From positions 62,001-126,000 of the forward strand of contig JAQTUX010000001.1 in the NCBI GenBank assembly GCA_028707125.1: DNA of 64,000 nt, in the 5' to 3' direction. Source of the stretch: Candidatus Omnitrophota bacterium (GTDB lineage: Bacteria > Omnitrophota > Gorgyraeia > Gygaellales > JAQTUX01). Position 1 is the stretch's first letter, and each line of letters opens with the position of its first letter. Made by a program: the position numbers and the translations under genes. This document shows positions 1 to 7,087 of this stretch, piece by piece. The notes under the pieces were generated by a model. The model made no database searches. It saw nothing but the letters and a program-made list of their open reading frames with translations, and had not been told where the DNA came from.

Positions 1-329
1 ATCCTTACAATAACGCCCTTGCCCTTCGGAGTAACGCTGACTTTGACTACGCGCCTGTCGTCGGGCAGGCTCTCGCGCGCGACAAGGCCTTCTCTTACCA
101 GTTTATCTACAAGCCCTGTGGCCCCTGCCATGCTTACGGACAGGTCCTTGGCCAGTTCGCTCATGCGCATTGATTCCTCTTCTTTCAGGATATCAAGTAT
201 GATCGCCTGCGCGAAAGAGATATTCGCCGCTGCCAGCCATTTTCTGTGCCTCTTCAGGAACTGGCGCATGACAGCCGGCAGGAGCCGGCAGACACCGTGG
301 GAAAATTGGACGAGATCGTTGTCAGACAT
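1..329 (-). CDS. MarR-family transcriptional regulator (C-terminus outside window)
   Basis: The start codon is at 329 and the gene runs off the left edge, leaving about 109 residues visible. The product has the MarR winged-helix layout: an N-terminal helical dimerisation part, a recognition-helix region around MSELAKDLSVSMAGATGLVDKL, and a wing containing the family signature ESLPDDRRVVKVSVTPKG (DRR..V.V...G). MarR proteins usually bind short inverted repeats in their own promoters and respond to small ligands. A strong promoter and a perfect inverted repeat lie just upstream (separate entries), so autoregulation is likely. It follows padR on the same strand but has its own promoter. The ligand cannot be inferred. 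Confidence 0.9.
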   Translation of the reverse strand, partial: MSDNDLVQFSHGVCRLLPAVMRQFLKRHRKWLAAANISFAQAIILDILKEEESMRMSELAKDLSVSMAGATGLVDKLVREGLVARESLPDDRRVVKVSVTPKGKGVIVR

Positions 330-343
330 ATTTAATCTACCTG

Positions 344-364
344 ATATTTAGGTTACTTAAATAT
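344..364. promoter_or_regulatory. Candidate MarR operator, 7-bp inverted repeat
   Basis: ATATTTA, a 7-nt spacer, then TAAATAT form a perfect inverted repeat in the 5' leader of the MarR gene, just downstream of its predicted transcription start. Size and position fit a MarR autoregulatory operator. This is inference from symmetry and position only. Confidence 0.5.
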
Positions 365-375
365 TCACTAGATGA

Positions 376-404
376 AGTATAATATATCTTTGCCATCCTG
401 TCAA
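376..404 (-). promoter_or_regulatory. Sigma70-type promoter of the MarR gene
   Basis: Reading the minus strand, TTGACA (404-399), a 17-nt spacer and TATACT (381-376) match the housekeeping consensus closely. The start site would be near 369, giving a leader of about 40 nt that contains the inverted repeat at 344-364. The -35 box lies just downstream of the padR stop. Confidence 0.7.
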
Positions 405-418
405 GAAAAAATAAGGAG

Positions 419-931
419 TTATTGAGCGGCCAGGCGCGTGAGGAATTTTATCTCGGCGTCAAGCAGCTGCTGGTTATGCTCTATGATAGTAATAAGATTA
501 GGGGGGGCGTCGGGGGCGAGGGTGTTTTTAAGTTTCTGGAGCCCTCTTTCCAGGCGCTCCAGAAGTTTCAGGCGTATCTTTAAATAGCGCCGCCTTGGCT
601 GCGGCGGTATATGGTTCAGGAAATACAGCGACAGGTCAATGCTGAAATACGGCCTTTCGATCCTTAAGATGTTCTCCAGGAGCAGCCTGCTGAACTCCTC
701 CCTGCCCCTGGAGGTGATCTTGTAGGTCTGCCTTGCCGGCCGCCTGCCTGCCTTGGTCAGGGCCTGCGTGACCAGGCCCCGGGACAGCATCTTTCGCAGA
801 GGATAATATATGGAATCCGTGTCAAACCCCGCGAAAGTGGAAGAAACCTCCCGCATTATCTTCTTTAATTGATAGCCGTGTTTAGGGCCGTCGCTAAGAA
901 GACCTAAGAAAAGCAATTCCTGTTCTTTCAT
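419..931 (-). CDS. PadR-family transcriptional regulator
   Basis: This 170-residue protein has the PadR N-terminal winged helix ([16 protein letters not shown], then [14 protein letters not shown] and a basic wing ending [11 protein letters not shown]) followed by a long helical C-terminal part typical of the Vir-type dimerisation domain. PadR proteins repress stress or efflux genes and sense small molecules directly. Its start codon overlaps the accA stop by 4 nt (ATGA), so it is translationally coupled to accA. Coupling of a regulator to fatty-acid synthesis is unusual, but no target is evident beyond its neighbours. Effector unknown. Confidence 0.88.
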   Translation of the reverse strand: MKEQELLFLGLLSDGPKHGYQLKKIMREVSSTFAGFDTDSIYYPLRKMLSRGLVTQALTKAGRRPARQTYKITSRGREEFSRLLLENILRIERPYFSIDLSLYFLNHIPPQPRRRYLKIRLKLLERLERGLQKLKNTLAPDAPPNLITIIEHNQQLLDAEIKFLTRLAAQ

Positions 932-1878
932 TGCTGAAATACGCCGATTTTTCTGAATTTATTGTAGCGCTTCTCCAGCAGTTCATCTATGGGGACTGCC
1001 TTGCATTCTTTTATATTGCGAAGCACCGCTTCCTTCAGGGCCCGCGCCATCTTTTCCGGCTCGCGGTGGGCGCCGCCTAACGGCTCCGGCACAATTTCAT
1101 CTATGATGCCGCGCTGCTTAAGGTCTGCCGCGGTCAGCTTCAGCGCCTCGCAGGCATCCTGCGCGCGGCTTCCGCTTTTCCAGAGTATCGCGGCGCAGCC
1201 TTCAGGCGAGATCACCGAATAATAGGCGTTTTCCAGCACGCCGATCCTGTCGGCAACGCCTATGCCTAAGGCGCCGCCTGAGCCGCCCTCCCCTATCACA
1301 AAGGCAACTATTGGCGTGGCGATCAGCGACATCTCCATCATATTAAGGGCTATTGCCTGCGCCTGGCCGCGCTCTTCAGCCCCTATGCCCGGATACGCGC
1401 CCGGCGTATCAATAAATATCACGATGGGGATCTTGAATTTTTCCGCCAGTTTCATAAGGCGGAGCGCCTTGCGGTAGCCCTCCGGATGCGCGCAGCCGAA
1501 GTTGCGCACCAGGTTCTCCTTTGTATCGCGCCCCTTCTGATGGCCTATGACCATGACCTTTTCGCCGTCTATCCTTGCCAGTCCGCCTACCATCGCCTTA
1601 TCATCCGCGAATGAGCGCTCTCCGTGCAGCTGGACAAAATCCGACATGATCGCGTTTATGTAATCAAGGGTATAGGGCCTCTGGGGATGGCGGGCAAGCT
1701 GCACTCTCTGCCAGGCGGTAAGGTTGGAATAGACCTCCTTCCTGAGTTGCTGCAGCCGGGTTTCCAGCCGTTTGATCTCGCTGGACAGGTCTATCTTCTT
1801 CTCGTCTGTAAATGAGACCAGTTCCTTGATCTTTCTTTCCAGCTCTAAAATGGGCTTCTCAAAATCAAGTCCGCTCAT
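928..1878 (-). CDS. accA: Acetyl-CoA carboxylase carboxyltransferase subunit alpha
   Basis: AccA pairs with AccD to transfer the carboxyl group from biotin to acetyl-CoA, making malonyl-CoA for fatty-acid synthesis. The 316 residues match the usual AccA length (about 315-320). An N-terminal helical region is followed by the crotonase-like carboxyltransferase fold, with family motifs such as [11 protein letters not shown], the [18 protein letters not shown] stretch and [12 protein letters not shown], which forms an oxyanion/CoA site. It lies 4 nt after the L,D-transpeptidase gene and overlaps padR by 4 nt. accD is not in this window. Confidence 0.97.
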   Translation of the reverse strand: MSGLDFEKPILELERKIKELVSFTDEKKIDLSSEIKRLETRLQQLRKEVYSNLTAWQRVQLARHPQRPYTLDYINAIMSDFVQLHGERSFADDKAMVGGLARIDGEKVMVIGHQKGRDTKENLVRNFGCAHPEGYRKALRLMKLAEKFKIPIVIFIDTPGAYPGIGAEERGQAQAIALNMMEMSLIATPIVAFVIGEGGSGGALGIGVADRIGVLENAYYSVISPEGCAAILWKSGSRAQDACEALKLTAADLKQRGIIDEIVPEPLGGAHREPEKMARALKEAVLRNIKECKAVPIDELLEKRYNKFRKIGVFQQ

Positions 1879-1882
1879 TTCT

Positions 1883-2692
1883 CTAATCTATGATGGTGAC
1901 TTCCGTGCTCACGGGCACAATAGTGTAGAGTTCCTCTACTTCCTGATTGGCCATACGCACGCAGCCCTGGGTGACCTGCTTGCCCAGGTTCTGCGGCTCG
2001 GTTGTGCCGTGTATGCCGTAACCGGCTAAATTAAAACCCAGCCAGCGGCTGCCTAAGATGTTCTCGGCGCTTTCAGGAGGGACGACCGCGCCTGCCTTAA
2101 ACCAGGTAGGATTCATAAGCTTATTCACTATCTTGAAGGTGCCTACCGGGGTAGAGTTGTCCTTTCCGGTAGAGACAACATAGGTCTTTATTATTTCGTC
2201 TTTTATCTTCAGCATTAAGACGTTCTGGGACTTGTCCACAAGGATGTTGAACGGCACATTTATGACTTTAAGCTTCTTCCCCGGGACGATCATGTCTCCC
2301 GTGATCCCGTTCATCTTCTTCAGCAGTTCAACCGTGGTATTGTAGCCGGCGGCTATCTTCGTCAAGCTGTCCCCGGGTTTTACCTCGTACATAACGCTGT
2401 AGGGGCCGGGCTGATTAGAAAAAAGCAGCTGCGTATTTATCGCTTCAACCTTCTTCTGCCAGGCGGATACCTCTTTTGAAGCGGGGTAATCGTTTATAAG
2501 CCGAGCGTAAACCGTCTTTGCCTCAAGCAGAGCGCCTTTTTCCTCCATGCCCTTGGCGCTGCTTATGAGCTGATTGAGGGAATCAGCGGCCTGCCGGGAT
2601 TTATTGGCGCTGCCCAGCCCGCGCATTAAAAAAACGCCTGCGATCAAAGCCAGAATGACCGCCGCCGCCATAAATACTATTTGCTTTTTCAT
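1883..2692 (-). CDS. LysM-containing L,D-transpeptidase (YkuD family)
   Basis: A membrane-anchored or secreted peptidoglycan enzyme of 269 residues. It begins with a basic N-terminus and a hydrophobic segment (residues 5-25), then a short TPR-like helical stretch (30-90), a LysM module around [18 protein letters not shown] (about 103-145) and a C-terminal YkuD domain. The catalytic signature is present as [20 protein letters not shown], with the nucleophilic Cys and conserved His and Arg. Such enzymes make 3-3 crosslinks or attach proteins to peptidoglycan. It lies 8 nt after the PAP2-like gene in a four-gene operon with accA and padR. Confidence 0.93.
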   Translation of the reverse strand: MKKQIVFMAAAVILALIAGVFLMRGLGSANKSRQAADSLNQLISSAKGMEEKGALLEAKTVYARLINDYPASKEVSAWQKKVEAINTQLLFSNQPGPYSVMYEVKPGDSLTKIAAGYNTTVELLKKMNGITGDMIVPGKKLKVINVPFNILVDKSQNVLMLKIKDEIIKTYVVSTGKDNSTPVGTFKIVNKLMNPTWFKAGAVVPPESAENILGSRWLGFNLAGYGIHGTTEPQNLGKQVTQGCVRMANQEVEELYTIVPVSTEVTIID

Positions 2693-2700
2693 ATCTCTCC

Positions 2701-3147
2701 TTATCTGAATGCCAGCGCAGTTAATATGCCTATTATGGAGCCGATGATCACCTGCAGGGGCGTATGGCCGATCAGTTCCCAGAGGCGCTTCTCCTGGATC
2801 CTGCCCTTCCAGTATATATCCTCCATTACCTTATTCAGGATCTCTGCCTGCTTTCCTGCCGAACGCCTCACCCCTTGCGCGTCAAACATGGTTACAAAGG
2901 CAAAAACCGCTGCCAGCGCGAAAAGCCCTGATTCAAACCCATATTCTATGCCTGTGATCACTGCCAGGGCAGACGCGCCTGAGGCATGGCTTGAGGGCAT
3001 GCCGCCGGTGCCTACGAACCAGCGGAAATTGAATCTTTTCTCCCTGATTATACCCAGAGCAACCTTGGTCAGCTGGGCAACCACCCAGGCAATAATAGTG
3101 ACCCTGAGCAGATTATTCTGCAAAAAACCCTGAAAGAATCCCGGCAT
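2701..3147 (-). CDS. Divergent PAP2 family membrane protein (YuiD-like)
   Basis: A 148-residue integral membrane protein of the divergent PAP2 (acid phosphatase/vanadium haloperoxidase-related) family. The conserved GGMPSSHASGASAL motif (about residues 47-61) holds the family Ser-His, and FAFVTMFDAQGVRRSAGKQAEILN carries the DAxGVRRxxGxQA signature. About four membrane segments are visible. The biochemical role of this family is not established. It is the first gene of the operon leading to the L,D-transpeptidase, accA and padR. The start codon lies only 8 nt from the predicted -10 box, so the mRNA may be leaderless. Confidence 0.9.
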   Translation of the reverse strand: MPGFFQGFLQNNLLRVTIIAWVVAQLTKVALGIIREKRFNFRWFVGTGGMPSSHASGASALAVITGIEYGFESGLFALAAVFAFVTMFDAQGVRRSAGKQAEILNKVMEDIYWKGRIQEKRLWELIGHTPLQVIIGSIIGILTALAFR

Positions 3148-3155
3148 AGTATCTA

Positions 3156-3184
3156 ATTATAATAAATTTTTAAGTTTTTTGCAA
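3156..3184 (-). promoter_or_regulatory. Sigma70-type promoter of the PAP2-accA-padR operon
   Basis: On the minus strand, TTGCAA (3184-3179), a 17-nt spacer and TATAAT (3161-3156) form a near-consensus promoter. The start codon at 3147 follows the -10 box after only 8 nt, so the transcript would begin within 1-2 nt of the ATG. No clear plus-strand promoter for spoVG was found in the same gap. Confidence 0.7.
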
Positions 3185-3232
3185 GAATTTCCCTCACTTT
3201 TACGTCTTATATAGTAGAAGGAGGTGATAACG

Positions 3233-3499
3233 ATGAATAGCCAGGATATTCAAGTAAAGCGGCTGCATAAGCTGGATAAGGCAGAGGGCAAGCTAAAGGG
3301 CTTTGTGGACATTGCCGTGCAAGGGGCGCTGCTGATCAAGGGGCTGCGCATTATGGACGGCAGGAACGGGCTGTTCGTGGGCATGCCCTGCGAGCAGGGC
3401 AAGAACGGCCAATGGTATCCCACTGTGCTGCCTTTAAACAAGGAGGTCAAGCAGCAGATCAACGAATTGATATTGCAGGCGTATGAGGAACAGGTATAG
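3233..3499 (+). CDS. spoVG: SpoVG-family protein
   Basis: An 88-residue SpoVG-like protein. The family core is visible: IQVKRLHKLDKAEGKLKGFV, then IKGLRIMDGRNGLFVGMP, the hallmark of SpoVG proteins, and a C-terminal helix KQQINELILQAYEEQ. In Firmicutes SpoVG binds nucleic acid and affects sporulation and septation; here the role is unknown. The start was chosen by the near-perfect Shine-Dalgarno AAGGAGGTGA at 3218-3227, 5 nt before the ATG at 3233. An upstream GTG at 3224 lies inside this Shine-Dalgarno and is unlikely. Overlaps yraN by 17 nt. Confidence 0.9.
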   Translation: MNSQDIQVKRLHKLDKAEGKLKGFVDIAVQGALLIKGLRIMDGRNGLFVGMPCEQGKNGQWYPTVLPLNKEVKQQINELILQAYEEQV

Positions 3500-3839
3500 G
3501 CAGGACCTGGGCAGAAAAGGCGAGGATATCGCCGAAGGGTTTCTGCGCCGCAGGGGCTGCAAAATAATTGTCCGGAATTTTTCCTGCAGATCAGGAGAAA
3601 TAGATATTATTGCCGGCCAGGGGAACACCACGGTATTTATAGAGGTCAAAACCAGGTGCTCCGATGAGTTCGGGCTTCCCGAGGAATCGCTGACTCCGGA
3701 CAAGATAAGCCGCCTGCGGCGCTCTGCCCAGTTCTATATAAAAAACCACGCGGACCCTGAAGGCAATTTCAGGTTTGACGTTATCTCAATCACTTTAAGA
3801 GATAACTATGAGATCAGGCTGATCGAAGACGCATTTTAA
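3483..3839 (+). CDS. yraN: YraN/UPF0102 family endonuclease-like protein
   Basis: A 118-residue UPF0102 protein with the restriction-endonuclease-like fold. Visible motifs are the GRKGEDIAEGFLRRRGC start, RSGEIDIIA (catalytic E and D), VFIEVKTRCSDEFG (the ExK element) and a C-terminal FDVISI strand. The family is thought to act on DNA or Holliday-like structures, but its function is poorly defined. It overlaps the spoVG end and lies 11 nt before comM, an association of YraN with DNA-processing genes that is common across bacteria. Confidence 0.93.
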   Translation: MRNRYRQDLGRKGEDIAEGFLRRRGCKIIVRNFSCRSGEIDIIAGQGNTTVFIEVKTRCSDEFGLPEESLTPDKISRLRRSAQFYIKNHADPEGNFRFDVISITLRDNYEIRLIEDAF

Positions 3840-3850
3840 AGGAGGGTGGT

Positions 3851-5383
3851 ATGTTAGCCAAGGTGATTTCCAGCACGGTCGTAGGGATAGAAGCGGAAGA
3901 GGTCGTTGTTGAGGTTGATGTTTCCGGCGGGCTGCCGGGTTTTTCCATTGTAGGGCTGCCTGATACGGCTGTGAAGGAGAGCATCAACAGGGTCAAGGCG
4001 GCGATCAAGAACTGCGGGTTTGAATTCCCCGGAAGAAAAATAACGGTCAACCTCGCTCCGGGAGATATCAAAAAACACGGCCCCAGCTTTGACCTGCCCA
4101 TTGCCCTGGGGATCATGACCGCTACCGGGCAGATCCATCCCGACTCTTTTCACGGCAAGGTGATCTGCGGCGAGCTGTCTTTAGACGGCAAGCTGCGGCC
4201 CATTGCCGGATCGCTCGCTCTTGCCTTGGCGTTTAAGAATAAGCGCTTGAGCAACCTGTTACTGCCGCAAGACAACAGCGCTGAAGCGGCAATAGCGCGG
4301 GGAATAGAAGTCCTGCCGCTGGTTGACCTCAGGCAGGCCGTGGGCTTCCTGAGAAAGGAAGTAGAGATACTGCCTCAAAAAGTGGACCTGCGCCGGATAT
4401 GGAAAGACAGCGGCCACTGTCATTTGGATATGAGCGACGTTAAAGGCCAGACATACATTAAGAGAGCGCTTGAGATCGCCGCCTGCGGCAGGCACAACAT
4501 TCTGATGATGGGCCCGGCAGGCAGCGGAAAGTCAATGCTGGCAAAACGCCTGCCCACGATCATGCCGGAAATGACTTTGGAAGAGGCGCTTGAGGCCACA
4601 AAGATCCATTCGGTAAGCGGCCTTTTGACCAACAAGGCGCCGATCGTAACTGAAAGGCCTTTTCGCGCGCCTCATCACACCATATCCGACGTGGCGCTGG
4701 TAGGCGGCGGCTCCATACCGCAGCCGGGAGAAATAAGCATGGCGCATAACGGCGTGTTGTTCTTGGATGAGCTGCCTGAATTCCACAGGGACGCGCTGGA
4801 GGCGCTAAGGCAGCCGCTTGAGGACGGCGTGATCAGGATCGCGCGGGTAAATAAATATATAGAGTTACCCTGCAATTTTATGCTGGTCTGCGCCATGAAC
4901 CCCTGCCCCTGCGGACGGCTTGGCCAAAAAAGGCATCCCTGCAGCTGCTCAACCACTCAGGTATACCGCTACCGTTCCAAGATCTCCTCTCCGCTATTGG
5001 ACAGGATAGATATCCATATAGACGTGAAACCGCTGAAATACCCCGACCTGAAAAATAACGAGCCGTGCGAAAGCTCAAAGGATATAAAAATGAGGGTGAA
5101 ACGCGCGCACAAGACCCAAAAGGCGCGCTTCAGGCGCGAAGGCATACTTTTCAATTCCGCCATGTCGTCAAGGCAGATCAAAAAATACTGTATTCTTGAT
5201 GAAAATGCCGCCAATCTGCTGAGGGCGGCGATGGAAAAATACGAGATTTCAGCGCGCGGCTATGACAAGATACTGAAGGTAGCCAGGACGATCGCGGACG
5301 CGTCCCAAAGCGGCGAAATAAGGGCGGAGCATCTTTCAGAGGCAATTCAATATAGAAGCTTAGATAGGGATGTCTTTGTCTAA
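3851..5383 (+). CDS. comM: YifB/ComM family Mg-chelatase-like AAA ATPase
   Basis: This 510-residue protein has the three-part ComM layout: an N-terminal Lon-like ChlI fold (VVVEVDVSGGLPGFSIVGLPD, residues 17-37), an AAA+ Mg-chelatase domain with Walker A MGPAGSGKSMLAKRLP (about 217-232) and Walker B VLFLDELPEF, and a C-terminal helical domain (ARGYDKILKVARTIADA). A cysteine-rich insert CAMNPCPCG...CSC is also typical. ComM is a branch-migration helicase helping to integrate transformed DNA. An AAAGGAGGGTGGT Shine-Dalgarno region precedes the ATG. A strong terminator hairpin follows the stop. Confidence 0.95.
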   Translation: MLAKVISSTVVGIEAEEVVVEVDVSGGLPGFSIVGLPDTAVKESINRVKAAIKNCGFEFPGRKITVNLAPGDIKKHGPSFDLPIALGIMTATGQIHPDSFHGKVICGELSLDGKLRPIAGSLALALAFKNKRLSNLLLPQDNSAEAAIARGIEVLPLVDLRQAVGFLRKEVEILPQKVDLRRIWKDSGHCHLDMSDVKGQTYIKRALEIAACGRHNILMMGPAGSGKSMLAKRLPTIMPEMTLEEALEATKIHSVSGLLTNKAPIVTERPFRAPHHTISDVALVGGGSIPQPGEISMAHNGVLFLDELPEFHRDALEALRQPLEDGVIRIARVNKYIELPCNFMLVCAMNPCPCGRLGQKRHPCSCSTTQVYRYRSKISSPLLDRIDIHIDVKPLKYPDLKNNEPCESSKDIKMRVKRAHKTQKARFRREGILFNSAMSSRQIKKYCILDENAANLLRAAMEKYEISARGYDKILKVARTIADASQSGEIRAEHLSEAIQYRSLDRDVFV

Positions 5384-5393
5384 AAGAAAACTG

Positions 5394-5420
5394 AACTGGT
5401 GCCAATTTGGCACCAGTTTT
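5394..5420 (+). terminator. Intrinsic terminator after comM
   Basis: AACTGGTGCCAA and TTGGCACCAGTT form a perfect 12-bp inverted repeat around a single T, followed by TT. It lies 10 nt after the comM stop and ends the spoVG-yraN-comM unit. The U tract is short, but the stem is very stable. Confidence 0.75.
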
Positions 5421-5421
5421 A

Positions 5422-5478
5422 GAAACAGTTTCTCTCCCGATTAGGAAACTGTTTTAAAACTACACAGGAAACTGCTTT
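5422..5478. repeat. Left palindrome set of the RAYT element
   Basis: GAAACAGTTTC occurs at 5422-5432, followed by GGAAACTGTTTT (5444-5455) and GGAAACTGCTTT (5467-5478). AAACAGTTTC (5423-5432) and GAAACTGTTT (5445-5454) form a perfect 10-bp inverted repeat with a 12-nt loop, a REP-like hairpin. Two exact copies of the same 11-mer lie beyond the transposase gene, so these are probably its recognition sites. Confidence 0.75.
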
Positions 5479-5503
5479 AAGGAAATCAGAAAAGGAGAAA
5501 TCG

Positions 5504-5992
5504 ATGTCGAAAACGCGAGTATTAATAGAAAATGCGTGTTATCATCTTTTTGTAAGAGGCAACCACAAACAAAATGTCTTTAGAGAATTGAGCGATTATA
5601 GATTCTATCTTCTCCAACTTAGGAGATATAAAAGAAAACATTCATTTTTATTATACGGTTATTGTTTGATGCCTAACCATATCCACCTAATTGGTCAACC
5701 CAAAGATTCCAAAAAGCTTTCCAAATTTATGCAGGGATTACATCGCTCTTATACTGCTTATTATAATAAAAAATACAATAAAGTAGGACATCTATGGCAA
5801 AACCGATTCAAAAGTAAAGCAATAAATAAAGATGAATATCTAATAGATTGCATTGCTTATATAGAACAGAATCCAGTAAGGGCAAATATGGTCAGTAGCC
5901 CAAAGGAATATACATTTAGCAGCTATTTAGAAAGAGAATGTAATATTGATGAAGATTTGGATATTAATCTATTGGATAATCTTCTAATCTAA
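5504..5992 (+). CDS. REP-associated tyrosine transposase (Y1_Tnp family)
   Basis: A 162-residue HUH-superfamily Y1 transposase of the RAYT type. The HUH motif is MPNHIHLIG (about residues 56-64). The helix with the candidate catalytic Tyr is HRSYTAYYNKKY, followed by the RAYT hallmarks GHLWQNRFKSKAI and AYIEQNPVRANMV. RAYTs are single-copy domesticated relatives of IS200/IS605 transposases that nick and join single-stranded DNA at extragenic palindromes. The gene is much richer in AT than its surroundings. A Shine-Dalgarno-like AAAGGAGAAA precedes the ATG. The protein looks intact. Confidence 0.93.
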   Translation: MSKTRVLIENACYHLFVRGNHKQNVFRELSDYRFYLLQLRRYKRKHSFLLYGYCLMPNHIHLIGQPKDSKKLSKFMQGLHRSYTAYYNKKYNKVGHLWQNRFKSKAINKDEYLIDCIAYIEQNPVRANMVSSPKEYTFSSYLERECNIDEDLDINLLDNLLI

Positions 5993-6032
5993 AACAAATA
6001 TACCCTCAATACCCACTTTGCTATTCAGCTTC

Positions 6033-6066
6033 GAAACAGTTTCCTATTAAGAAGTGAAACAGTTTC
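6033..6066. repeat. Right palindrome pair of the RAYT element, overlapping rlmN
   Basis: Two exact GAAACAGTTTC copies lie at 6033-6043 and 6056-6066, separated by 12 nt as on the left side. They can pair with a single central mismatch. The second copy is read as the last sense codons of rlmN on the minus strand, and the rlmN stop (6047-6049) lies in the loop. The hairpin may also terminate rlmN transcription. Confidence 0.7.
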
Positions 6067-7081
6067 TTAATTTTAATTGGCCGCAGGAGGCAAGGATGTC
6101 CTCTCCCCGCTGCTTGCGTAAAGTAACGGGTATCCCCTGTTTTAAGAGATGATTCTTAAATAAAAGGATTTCCTTCGCAGGGGGCGGCTCTATGTTCAAT
6201 TCCTTGATGTGATTGGCAGGTATCAGATTGACTTTGGATAATCTTATTGTCTTTAAAAGCGCGCTCAACTTTTTGGCGTTCTCCAAAGCGGAATTCAGGC
6301 CTTTGATCAAGATATATTCAAATGTAACCTGGCGCTTTGTTTCTTCCGCGTAGCGGCGGCAGGCAGAAATGAGTTCTGGCAGAGGGTATTTTTTATTTAC
6401 AGGCATCAGGCGCGTTCTTAAGGCGCTGTCCGCGGCGTGCAGGGATACGGACAGCTCGATCTGCAGGCCCTCGCCTGCTAATCTTTTGATACCCGGGATG
6501 ATCCCGCTGGTAGAAATGGTAATGCGCCTTGCCCCGATATTCAGCCCTTCGGGAGAATTTATAACCCTGATCGCCTTTAAGACATTATCGTAGTTATCCA
6601 GCGGCTCTCCGATACCCATAAACACAATATGCGTAACCTTCTTTGCCGCGGAATAGGCCTTGAGGCAAAGTACCTCTTCAATGATCTCAGCGCAGGTCAA
6701 ATTCCTTTTAAAGCCTGCCAGGCCGCTGGCGCAGAAAGCGCAGGCGAATGGACAGCCGACTTGAGAAGAAACGCAGCCCGTGACCCTTTTGCCCGCGGGG
6801 ATACTTACCGCCTCAATGATATTCCTGTCCCGCAATTCAAAAAGGAATTTTTCTGTTCCATCGCGGGACTCAAACTGCCGCGGCAGGCGCGAAGCGGAAA
6901 GCGTGAAATTATCCTTTAGCCGGTTTCTTAAATCCAAAGGCAGATCGCTCATCCGGCTGAAATCAGGAGCGCCCTTCTTGTAGAGCCAGGAAAATACCTG
7001 GCGGCTATGGAAGGCGCCATAGCCCCATTTTTTAAAAACTTCCCCTAATTCAGCCAGGGTTAAATTCTTTATGTCGTCCAT
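6047..7081 (-). CDS. rlmN: 23S rRNA (adenine2503-C2)-methyltransferase / tRNA A37 methylase RlmN
   Basis: A 344-residue radical SAM enzyme that methylates C2 of A2503 in 23S rRNA and A37 in some tRNAs. The radical SAM cluster motif GCPFACAFCASG (about residues 107-118) and downstream family blocks THIVFMGIGEPLDN and the SVSLHAADSALRTRLMPVN region are intact. The catalytic C-terminal Cys is in LASCGQL. The last six residues (RNCFTS) are encoded by the right palindrome of the adjacent RAYT element, so the native tail seems replaced. It lies 6 nt after the GT39 gene. Confidence 0.96.
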   Translation of the reverse strand: MDDIKNLTLAELGEVFKKWGYGAFHSRQVFSWLYKKGAPDFSRMSDLPLDLRNRLKDNFTLSASRLPRQFESRDGTEKFLFELRDRNIIEAVSIPAGKRVTGCVSSQVGCPFACAFCASGLAGFKRNLTCAEIIEEVLCLKAYSAAKKVTHIVFMGIGEPLDNYDNVLKAIRVINSPEGLNIGARRITISTSGIIPGIKRLAGEGLQIELSVSLHAADSALRTRLMPVNKKYPLPELISACRRYAEETKRQVTFEYILIKGLNSALENAKKLSALLKTIRLSKVNLIPANHIKELNIEPPPAKEILLFKNHLLKQGIPVTLRKQRGEDILASCGQLKLRNCFTS

Positions 7082-7087
7082 AGGGTA

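Larger units (their letters stand above)
5422..6066 (+). mobile_element. RAYT (TnpA-REP) gene with flanking palindrome pairs
   Basis: The AT-rich segment holds one REP-associated tyrosine transposase flanked on both sides by paired GAAACAGTTTC-type palindromes (5422-5478 and 6033-6066), separated by 12-nt loops on each side. Its base composition is clearly lower in GC than its neighbours, which suggests acquisition. The right palindromes overlap the 3' end of rlmN. No target-site duplication was identified by eye. Confidence 0.7.

Noticed and set aside
2681-3133. Plus-strand ORF antisense to the PAP2-like gene
   Set aside because: Codons are the shadow of the conserved minus-strand gene, with no ribosome site and no family signature.
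3179-3213. Promoter for spoVG on the plus strand
   Set aside because: TTGCAA is followed by TATATA only after about 23 nt, and the hexamer at correct spacing is poor. The site fits the minus-strand promoter much better.
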